Positions 53,371-64,000 of a stretch of DNA of 64,000 bases are shown piece after piece. The DNA is taken from contig JAPHQV010000013.1 in assembly GCA_026197075.1 (NCBI GenBank), positions 1-64,000 of the forward strand, given 5' to 3'. The position numbers and the translations under genes were made by a program. How positions within the stretch are numbered: position 1 is the stretch's first letter; each line of letters opens with the position of its first letter. Under the pieces are notes generated by a model, which saw only the letters and a program-made list of their open reading frames with translations, had not been told where the DNA came from and searched no databases. The DNA comes from Gammaproteobacteria bacterium. Lineage in GTDB: Bacteria; Pseudomonadota; Gammaproteobacteria; DSM-19610.

Positions 53371-53831
53371 TTACCCGCATATGTTTTTGATGTTTATTGG
53401 GCGTGTTAATACCCACCAGGGGAATCGGGTAATCCGTGCATAAATCTCCTGCTCACACTTATCTTGGTTCTCCGAACATGTTTGATTAATGGCGACAGTC
53501 ACTAGTGAGTTGCCGGCTTTGTTTTTCAGGAACCACAGAAAACGGTGATTTTTTTCGGAATCATTTCGTTCGGTTTTGGAAGCGCGTACCCATTGGCTCG
53601 AGTTGCTCGGGCATGGCGTATACCCCTGCTCTTGGAGTTGCTCATGTAGGAGCTCTCCGTTACTTGTGTCGTTCCTGGACTGCCATGTCATATAGGTTAG
53701 CTCAGTAATAACGCCATTATCCGAGGCGATTACATTGACCTCCTTGGCATCATTCGGGATGGTGAGTATCGTGGCGTCATCCGATTGCGTAACACAGCCG
53801 TAAGTTGCCAATACTACGACTAATAAAAATG

Positions 53832-53844
<13 letters not shown>
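53371..53844 (-). CDS. Lipoprotein encoded immediately behind the RHS gene
   Basis: A 157-residue protein with a lipoprotein signal (lipobox TYGC at about residue 17). The mature part has several Cys (CPSN, TCSENQDKC) and no recognised domain. Its start lies 13 bases inside the RHS gene, so translation is coupled. Codon and base use are AT-richer than the core genes. An immunity or chaperone partner of the RHS protein is the natural inference, but unproven. Confidence 0.65.
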
Positions 53845-58541
<4,697 letters not shown>

Positions 58542-58625
58542 CGCTGCCCCTTCCTTCTGTGTCGTGACGGAAGGGGTTATCAGCGCTTCAAGGAAATCGC
58601 CCCCGGTTGGTACTGTATTGTGTGC

Positions 58626-58701
58626 CGTGATTCCCGGCATGTGCCGGCTTCGGTCTTCTTATGTCTCGTCGCTCATGGGTTCCGCTTGCGCGGGAACGAC
58701 G
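58626..58701. repeat. Degenerate palindromic element upstream of the RHS gene
   Basis: GATTCCCGGCATGTGCCGGC and CGCTTGCGCGGGAACGACG are related to the arms of the CCGTCATTCC family, but many positions have diverged. Confidence 0.45.
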
Positions 58702-58766
58702 AGGGTAATGCTGGTGTTGGGTATTGAATCAGCCCCGGCGACGAAAGGTGTCGCCGGGCATCAGGC

Positions 58767-59744
58767 TCAGGCCTGGTTTTGATGCTTGCGGCGCGCCACA
58801 CCCGCCAATGCCATCAGGCCGGTGCCGAACAGCCATACGGCGGCGGGGACGGGCACTTGGGCGAGAGGGTAGCCGGTGGCGTAACCGCCGACGGTCATCA
58901 GGCCGTCGGTGTAGGCGCCGTTGACGACCTGCACGGAGCCGATGACGGAGTTGCCGAAGTCTGGCAGCAGATCGAAATCCAGGAACCCATCGGCATGTAC
59001 CAGCGACAGGTTGACCAGCAGCTGCCAGGAGCCGGGGCGTTGGTTCGCGGCATCCCAGGTCCAGATGACGCGGGCGGCATCGACGCCGACGGTGGTGCCG
59101 TTACGCAAAATGTGTCCGGGGTCCTGCAGGCCGAAGATGGTGCGGGCCTGGCTTTCCCAGGTGCTCAGGTCATGCCAGCCGGAGGTGCGCACGAACAGGG
59201 AGCCGAGCCCGCCGTTGCTGTTGACGTTGGAGAAGCTGCCGCTGCCATCACCGGCATCAGGGGCGAGGGTGCTGGCGGACCAGTCGGCGTCCGCGGTACC
59301 GATCTTGGCCTGCAGGCGCAGGCGATTCTCATTGTAGATATTGGAATTGACGGCGTCGCCGGTGAAGGCACCCCAGCCGGCTTCCGTTGCGGTGATGTCA
59401 CTGAACATGCCGCCGATGCCGATGACGGTATCGCCGACGCCCCAGATACGGGCTTTGTCGGTGTCCCAGGTGCGTAAGTTTGTATTAGGGTCGACGTAGT
59501 AATCTTCGAAGCCCCCCGAGTGGCCGGCAAGGCTGAACTGGGAGCTGTCAGAGACGGTGAACTGGGTGCTGTACATGTCGAAGCCGATGTTAGCCGACCC
59601 GTGCACATAGGCGCCCTGGTCCAGGGAGTGACCGCCGTAGGTCCAGCCGTCGACCAGGGGGTTACCCGTGATGGCGGAGGCGGTGGTGGCCTGCAGCGCG
59701 CCGAAGGTGAGGGCGAGGATGGGCAGCGCCTGTCGGATTTTCAT
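58767..59744 (-). CDS. VPLPA-CTERM/PEP-CTERM-type exported protein
   Basis: A 325-residue protein with a signal peptide (LPILALTFGALQATTASA) and a C-terminal sorting signal: VPVPAAVWLFGTGLMALAGV followed by ARRKHQNQA. Such VP-x-PA CTERM signals are processed by exosortase. The body is a secreted beta-rich domain with no recognised catalysis (WTYGGHSLDQGAYVHGSANI). The ATG at 59744 follows AGGAGA. An exosortase gene is not in the window. It may be an extracellular matrix or surface protein. Confidence 0.85.
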   Translation of the reverse strand: MKIRQALPILALTFGALQATTASAITGNPLVDGWTYGGHSLDQGAYVHGSANIGFDMYSTQFTVSDSSQFSLAGHSGGFEDYYVDPNTNLRTWDTDKARIWGVGDTVIGIGGMFSDITATEAGWGAFTGDAVNSNIYNENRLRLQAKIGTADADWSASTLAPDAGDGSGSFSNVNSNGGLGSLFVRTSGWHDLSTWESQARTIFGLQDPGHILRNGTTVGVDAARVIWTWDAANQRPGSWQLLVNLSLVHADGFLDFDLLPDFGNSVIGSVQVVNGAYTDGLMTVGGYATGYPLAQVPVPAAVWLFGTGLMALAGVARRKHQNQA

Positions 59745-60033
59745 TATGGGTCTTCTCCTGCTTTTGGTGTGGCTCGATGCCGGCGGCATGGCCACTTTAT
59801 GTGATTTATCACGCAAGATCCATTCCTGATATAAAAATATCAATAAAAACATATAATAAGGAGTTATCTATCAGGTGATTTCCAGAGCCTTGTAAAAAAT
59901 GGTGACGAAACAGCAGGGCGGCTATCGTCAGTTCGTGCGCCTATCTTATTGATGCGCATTCATAAATGTCTGGGCTGTCGACAATAATGCCGATGTCGGG
60001 AAAAATTACAGGTAAGCGGTACCGGGCGCGGGG

Positions 60034-60513
60034 TCAGCGGGAATCCCGGTCCGCCGGCGCCAGCTGCTCCGCCCGCACCCGCGGCTCGAAGAAGGCATCG
60101 GCTGCATCCTGGTCCACGGGCTGGCCCTGGGCATCCACCATGGGCATTTCCGAATCGCTCCAGCCGCGCATGCCGGTCTTGAGGGAGATCGGGTTGCGGT
60201 AGCCCATCTGCTTCATGACCGCCGCCGCGAGGGCGCTGCGGTTGCCTGAGCGACAGATGACGATCACGTCCTGGTCGCGGGACTCCACCAGGCGCGGCAC
60301 GGTTTCCTCGAAGCCGTATTCGCAGGCGGTTTCCAGGATGCCGCGCGGCACGTTGAGGGCGCCTTCGATGTGCATGGCGTCGAACTCGTAGGGTTCGCGC
60401 ACGTCGAGCAGCAGCAGCTCGGGTTCCTCGGTCAGGCGGTCTTCCAGGTCCCAGGGGAACAGTTCCTCGATCTGTTCCAGGCTGGCGGCCACCAGGTCGC
60501 GAAAACGTTGCAT
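60034..60513 (-). CDS. Rhodanese-domain protein
   Basis: A 159-residue protein: an N-terminal helical lead, then a single rhodanese domain (LLLDVREPYEFDAMHIEGAL, VIVICRSGNRSALAA with the catalytic Cys, GMRGWSDSEMPM). It transfers sulfane sulfur between thiols. It is encoded downstream of the two-component genes with a repeat between. With the sulfur-oxidation genes next door, a role in sulfur trafficking fits. Confidence 0.9.
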   Translation of the reverse strand: MQRFRDLVAASLEQIEELFPWDLEDRLTEEPELLLLDVREPYEFDAMHIEGALNVPRGILETACEYGFEETVPRLVESRDQDVIVICRSGNRSALAAAVMKQMGYRNPISLKTGMRGWSDSEMPMVDAQGQPVDQDAADAFFEPRVRAEQLAPADRDSR

Positions 60514-60542
60514 GGGTTTCCCTTGTCTATCGCTGACAAATA

Positions 60543-60682
60543 TTCACCGCAAAGGCGCAAAGGGCGCAAAGATTTCAAGTTTGATCACGCTTGCACATGG
60601 CCGACGCTGGCTGGCTTTCTGTGCATCACTGGCCAGAACATAGAATATGTTTTCTTTGCGCCCTTTGCGCCTTTGCGGTGAA
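60543..60682. repeat. GCAAAGGCGC-type inverted repeat, intact copy
   Basis: Perfect 30-base inverted arms at 60543-60572 and 60653-60682 flank an 80-base centre. Each arm is built of GCAAAG units (CACCGCAAAGGCGCAAAG). The related copy is at 3469-3650. It lies between the rhodanese and the response-regulator genes. Confidence 0.85.
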
Positions 60683-60696
60683 CAGGATTTTACAGT

Positions 60697-61374
60697 TCAC
60701 TCCGCCGCGCGCGAAACGGGTTCCTTGCCGTTGTCGCGCAGGCCCTGTTCCACGGCGATCACCGCGGCCTCGACGCGGGAATGCACGCCCAGTTTGCGCA
60801 GGATGGCCTTCACGTGCAGTTTTACAGTGCCGTCGGAGATGCCGAGGTTGCGGCCGATGACCTTGTTGCTCTGGCCTTCCGCCAGCAGGCACAGGATCTC
60901 GTGTTCGCGGGGTGTCAGGTCGGCGAAGGGACTTTCCTTGAGGGGTTCCAGGCCTTCGCCCTGGACCACACGCGCCAGCACCGGGGCCAGGTCGGGTGCA
61001 ACCACGGTCTTGCCCTTGACGATGTCGCGCAGGGCCAGCACCAGTTCGTCGGGCTCCATGTCCTTGAGCAGATAGCCCTGGGCGCCACTGCGCAGGGATT
61101 CCACCAGGTCGCGTTCCTCGGTGCTGGTGGTGAGCATGACGATGGGTTTGTCGAAGCCACGATTGCGCAGTTCGCGCAGCATTTCGATGCCGTTCAGTTC
61201 CGGCATGCGCATGTCCAGCAGCACCACGTCGGGCTTGAGTTCGTCGGCCAGGCGCAGGCCTTCGCGGCCGTCACCGACGGCGGCCACGATCTCGATACCA
61301 CGGTGGGCCAGCAGCCCCTGGAGCCCCACCCGGAACAGGGTGTGGTCGTCGACCAGCAGGATGCGCAGGCTCAT
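60697..61374 (-). CDS. NarL/FixJ-type response regulator
   Basis: A 225-residue regulator. The receiver has ILLVDDHTLFRVGL, phospho-Asp in DVVLLDMRMPELNG, and the Lys of YLLKDMEPDE. The C-terminal LuxR-type HTH is LTPREHEILCLLAEGQSNKV with ISDGTVKLHVKAIL. It overlaps the sensor-kinase stop (ATGA), so the pair is made together. Targets could include the adjacent sulfur genes, though this is inferred. Confidence 0.95.
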   Translation of the reverse strand: MSLRILLVDDHTLFRVGLQGLLAHRGIEIVAAVGDGREGLRLADELKPDVVLLDMRMPELNGIEMLRELRNRGFDKPIVMLTTSTEERDLVESLRSGAQGYLLKDMEPDELVLALRDIVKGKTVVAPDLAPVLARVVQGEGLEPLKESPFADLTPREHEILCLLAEGQSNKVIGRNLGISDGTVKLHVKAILRKLGVHSRVEAAVIAVEQGLRDNGKEPVSRAAE

Positions 61375-63017
61375 GGCAGGGCTCTCGGGGTGAGGGTGAT
61401 GGGCTGCTCGGCGGTCTTGGAGGGATGACGGAAGCGCAACAGGATGCGCGTGCCTTCGCCGGGTTCGCTTTCGATGCGCAGTTTGCCGCCAATGCGGCTG
61501 GCACGTTCCTGGAGGATCTTCAGGCCCACGTGCTCGCCGGGGGCGCCGCTCACCGGTTCGCCCATGCCGACGCCGTCGTCCTCCACCAGCACCTGGTACT
61601 CGTTGCCGGGCAGGGCCTTGAGCATGACGCGCACGGTGTTGGCCTGACTGTGTTTGCGGATGTTGGCGAGGGATTCCTGGATGATGCGCAGTACCTGCAT
61701 TTCCGTGTCGGCGGGCAGGGCGGCGCTGGCCCATTCCTGCTGCAGGAAGGTGTGGATGTCGGTTTCGCGGCGGAAGCGCTTGACGGCCTGTTCCACGGCG
61801 GGGATGAGGCCGCGCTTGTCCATGGGGGCGCGGAAATGGGCGATCAGTTCGCGCAGTTCGATGTAGGCCTCGTCGAGGCTGTTCTCGATGCGTTCCAGTT
61901 CTTCCCACAGGGCCTCTTCACGGCCTTCGTGAAGGGTTTCATCCAGTACGCGCACCTGGAAGCGGAGGCTGGCCAGGCTCTGCGCCAGCGAATCGTGCAG
62001 CTCGTGGGCGAGACGGGTGCGCTCCTCCATGATGGACAGCAGGTTGGCCTCTTCATCCAGGCGCGCCTTCTCGATGGCCATGCCCAGGTGGTGACCGATG
62101 CTGGTGAGCAGCTCCTGCATGTCCTCGCGGCGCACCAGGTCCTTTTCGCTGGTGAACAGGTTGTAGACCCCCAGCACCTTGCCCCGGTACTGGAGCGGCA
62201 CGGCGATCATTTCCAGTTCACCGCCGGGGAAGAAGGAACGCCCGGCAAACTTGCTGCAGGGGCGGGTGTTCTCCTGGGACAATACCGCGCCTTCCTGCAG
62301 GGCCTGGCCACACAGGCAGCGGTTCACGGGCACCAGGGCCTCCTCGGCGACGACTTCCGCGTCCAGGCCGGTATGGGCCAGCAGGCGCATCTGGCCATCG
62401 TCGGTGAGCATGCGCACGGTGGCGGCCTCGGCATGGACCACATCCTTCAAGGTGTGCAGGAAGCGGGTGAGCAGGTCGTCGAGGTCGCGGGAGGCGTTGA
62501 TGCTGGCCGCCACGTCGTAGAGGATCTCCAGGGAGTGGGTCTTGAGCTGGATGCGGTGGGTCTGCTGCTCCACCTGATTCTGCATATCCAGAGAAAGTGT
62601 CTCAAGTTTATCAGATAGATTATTGATATCTTGAGCTAAAACAGAGAATTCTCCCGAGGATCGGGCGGGGATGCGCGCGGACAACTGGCCATTGCGCATC
62701 TGCTGGGCCCAGGCGCGCACATGGTTGAGGGGCCGCTGCAGGTCGCGTCGCGCCACGTAGAACACGATGCCCACCAGGCCAAGGGCGAGCAGGGTCAGCA
62801 ACAGATGCAGGACCACCAGGCCGGTGGCGGGCGAGGCCTGGCCGAGCAGGGCGGCCAGGTTGATCCCTTCGAGCAGCAGCAACAGGAAGGCCAAGGCCGC
62901 CAGCGGGGCCTGCAGGTAACAGCCATGGCTGCGGCTGCCGCGCAGGCAGTCGGCGGGATATTCGCCTTCCCGTGACGGGGTCGGGGACCCGGGGACTGAT
63001 TTGGATTCGCTGCTCAT
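61371..63017 (-). CDS. NarX-type sensor histidine kinase
   Basis: A 548-residue kinase. It has two N-terminal transmembrane helices with a very short periplasmic part (about residues 38-90), HAMP (RRDLQRPLNHVRAWAQQM), a GAF domain, HisKA_3 with phospho-His in RLAHELHDSLAQSLA, and an HATPase (DDGVGM, GLKILQERA). The GAF domain has Cys residues in NRCLCGQAL and TRPCSKF, the arrangement seen in NarX-type sensors, so redox or Fe-S sensing is possible. It lacks the long periplasmic nitrate-binding region of NarX. Confidence 0.92.
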   Translation of the reverse strand: MSSESKSVPGSPTPSREGEYPADCLRGSRSHGCYLQAPLAALAFLLLLLEGINLAALLGQASPATGLVVLHLLLTLLALGLVGIVFYVARRDLQRPLNHVRAWAQQMRNGQLSARIPARSSGEFSVLAQDINNLSDKLETLSLDMQNQVEQQTHRIQLKTHSLEILYDVAASINASRDLDDLLTRFLHTLKDVVHAEAATVRMLTDDGQMRLLAHTGLDAEVVAEEALVPVNRCLCGQALQEGAVLSQENTRPCSKFAGRSFFPGGELEMIAVPLQYRGKVLGVYNLFTSEKDLVRREDMQELLTSIGHHLGMAIEKARLDEEANLLSIMEERTRLAHELHDSLAQSLASLRFQVRVLDETLHEGREEALWEELERIENSLDEAYIELRELIAHFRAPMDKRGLIPAVEQAVKRFRRETDIHTFLQQEWASAALPADTEMQVLRIIQESLANIRKHSQANTVRVMLKALPGNEYQVLVEDDGVGMGEPVSGAPGEHVGLKILQERASRIGGKLRIESEPGEGTRILLRFRHPSKTAEQPITLTPRALP

Positions 63018-63069
63018 GGACGACCGCCACTGCCGATACCGGTGATTATGGAACCTGTGAGCCTGTAGT

Positions 63070-63177
63070 CGTCATTCCGGCCTGTGCCGAATGGACGAGG
63101 AAATCAGACCCACCTAGGCAATATACCACCATCCCGGCAGGTGGATTAACCCGTCGTTCACTCCGGTATCCGGATCA
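63070..63177. repeat. Decayed palindromic elements between kinase and dsrR-like genes
   Basis: CGTCATTCCGGCCTGTGCCG at 63070 and CCCGTCGTTCACTCCGG at 63149 are two fragments of the CCGTCATTCC family, the second preceded by GATTAA. They separate the NarX-type gene from the upstream sulfur genes. Confidence 0.5.
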
Positions 63178-63486
63178 TTCCGCCGGTTTGTAGTTGGGGT
63201 CGTTGGGATTGACGAAAATGATTTCAAACTTTCCCGGTTCCAGCTCCACGTAGTCGATGATGGTGCCGCTTAGCAGCGGGTTGCTGACGGCGCCTACCAC
63301 CAGGTCAATGCCCTCCGAGGTGTAGGTCTCATCTCCCTGCTGGCTCTGGTCGTCGAAGCCCATGGCATAGTGGAAACTGCCATCGGGCAGTTTCTGGCAG
63401 GCAATGCGCAGGGGCATGCCGATCATGTTGCCCTGTTTGGCGGAAGTGCGAATCTGTTCGGCGGCGCGTGGCGTGATGGTGATCAT
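63175..63486 (-). CDS. dsrR: DsrR-like A-type scaffold protein without cysteine ligands
   Basis: A 103-residue protein of the IscA/HesB fold: ITPRAAEQIRTSAKQG, GMPLRIACQKLPDGS, GIDLVVGAVSNPLLSGTIID and a FVNPNDPN end. IscA proteins need C-x-G... and a C-terminal C-G-C for iron-sulfur binding. Here the terminal pair is absent and a single Cys remains (IACQKL), as described for DsrR of Allochromatium vinosum. Its gene sits directly downstream of the dsrN-like gene as in dsr operons. DsrR acts in expression of the dsr system. Confidence 0.75.
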   Translation of the reverse strand: MITITPRAAEQIRTSAKQGNMIGMPLRIACQKLPDGSFHYAMGFDDQSQQGDETYTSEGIDLVVGAVSNPLLSGTIIDYVELEPGKFEIIFVNPNDPNYKPAE

Positions 63487-63507
63487 GGTGCTCCTCTCGT
63501 CTTGGCG

Positions 63508-64000
63508 TCAAAAACGGGCTTTGGATGAATTTGCGTTTCGGACCTTATGCGCGCGAACGAAGTCCACGAAGCGGGTGATCCAGGGATTCTGCCGGGTGTG
63601 GCGCAGATGGGCGTAACAGGCCAGCAGATTGTGCAGCATCAGGCCGTCATGTTCGCCGTCGATACCGGTGCCGCGCAATACCCGGTAGGCAAAATCCCGG
63701 GGACCTTCCAGGTTTTCCAGGCTGGAATAGTGAAATTCATGGGCGGCGAAGCGCGCCGGCTCGCCCGCGGCGTCACGCAGGTGCCAGGGACCCGAGCCGC
63801 TTTCCTGCAGGCGCACATAGCCTCGTCCCTGGGGACGTTCGTGCATGAGGATGTCACCGGGGATTACGCCGACCATGTCGCATACCCGGTCATTCCAGCG
63901 CAGGCTGCGTGCCAGGTACATGAGCCCGCCGCATTCGGCATAGCTGGGCAACCCGCCCTCGATGGCCTGGCGAATGGAGGCGCGCATGGCGTGATTGGCC
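63508..64000 (-). CDS. dsrN: DsrN/CobB-type glutamine amidotransferase, 5' end cut by window
   Basis: The C-terminal part (about 164 codons) of a cobyrinate a,c-diamide synthase-like protein. Visible are the amidotransferase nucleophile YAECGGLMYLARSL, GYVRLQ, the ArgPheAla-AlaHisGluPheHisTyr segment with catalytic His, and a late CYAHLRHTRQNP. The frame stays open to the window edge, so the ATP-binding half lies outside. In dsr operons this family (DsrN) makes the amidated siro(heme) of DsrAB. A CobB role in cobalamin synthesis is the alternative; the dsrR-like neighbour favours DsrN. Confidence 0.75.
   Translation of the reverse strand, partial: ANHAMRASIRQAIEGGLPSYAECGGLMYLARSLRWNDRVCDMVGVIPGDILMHERPQGRGYVRLQESGSGPWHLRDAAGEPARFAAHEFHYSSLENLEGPRDFAYRVLRGTGIDGEHDGLMLHNLLACYAHLRHTRQNPWITRFVDFVRAHKVRNANSSKARF

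Overview
The window looks like chromosomal DNA of a GC-rich gammaproteobacterium, most likely a sulfur oxidiser of the Chromatiales/Ectothiorhodospirales type. Lineage clues are a Gamma-type gltX-glnS pair, an Mla lipid-transport operon and a VPLPA-type exported surface protein. Lifestyle clues are a gene pair at the right edge that matches dsrN-dsrR of the reverse dissimilatory sulfite reductase operon, a DsrC-family protein without its redox cysteines, and a metallo-beta-lactamase/double-rhodanese protein. There is no phage, plasmid, transposase or CRISPR array. The identification rests on gene content read by eye.

Layout. 1-2111: end of a CBS/DUF294 nucleotidyltransferase and a DEDDh exonuclease. 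2125-6709: a DUF1537 acid-sugar kinase and a phosphoketolase-like TPP enzyme, divergent from an IclR regulator with two visible operator copies. 6855-10612: DUF4197 protein, HerA-like ATPase, exported MsrB and MsrA. 10697-16667: Crp/Fnr regulator, two DUF4398 envelope lipoproteins (one with OmpA), a mechanosensitive-type channel, a soluble MgtE-like protein and MgtE. 16724-20136: tRNA-Val, gltX, glnS. 20256-23203: mlaF, mlaE, mlaD, mlaC. 23306-23792: tRNA-Ala and tRNA-Glu with promoter and terminator. 23798-25839: two membrane proteins on the minus strand.

26173-40150 is an almost gapless plus-strand run: TVP38-type membrane protein, six-hairpin glycosidase-like protein, GT4 glycosyltransferase, a fused phosphodiesterase/EEP hydrolase, an AddB/AddA-like pair, and a DUF2235 hydrolase. 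40338-46059 holds TatD, the MBL-rhodanese protein, a CBS protein, a second Crp/Fnr, the DsrC-like protein and small envelope or stress proteins. 46062-50983 is metabolic (ferredoxin-NADP reductase, dienelactone hydrolase, SpeE-like, glutamine amidotransferase, GabD). 51267-53105 has an S24-like protein and a DUF488 pair. 53371-59744 is an exported accessory block: lipoprotein, giant RHS protein and VPLPA-CTERM protein. 60034-64000 has a rhodanese, a NarX/NarL-type pair, and dsrR-like and dsrN-like genes.

Two families of dispersed palindromic repeats punctuate the intergenic spaces. One is a CCGTCATTCC...GGAATGACGG element with about a dozen intact or decayed copies, one of which lies inside the mla operon. 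The other is a GCAAAGGCGC element with two copies. The strongest candidates for undescribed biology are the phosphoketolase-like/DUF1537/IclR locus, the envelope cassette around the phosphodiesterase-EEP fusion, and the RHS protein carrying calcium-binding and dockerin-like repeats inside its shell.
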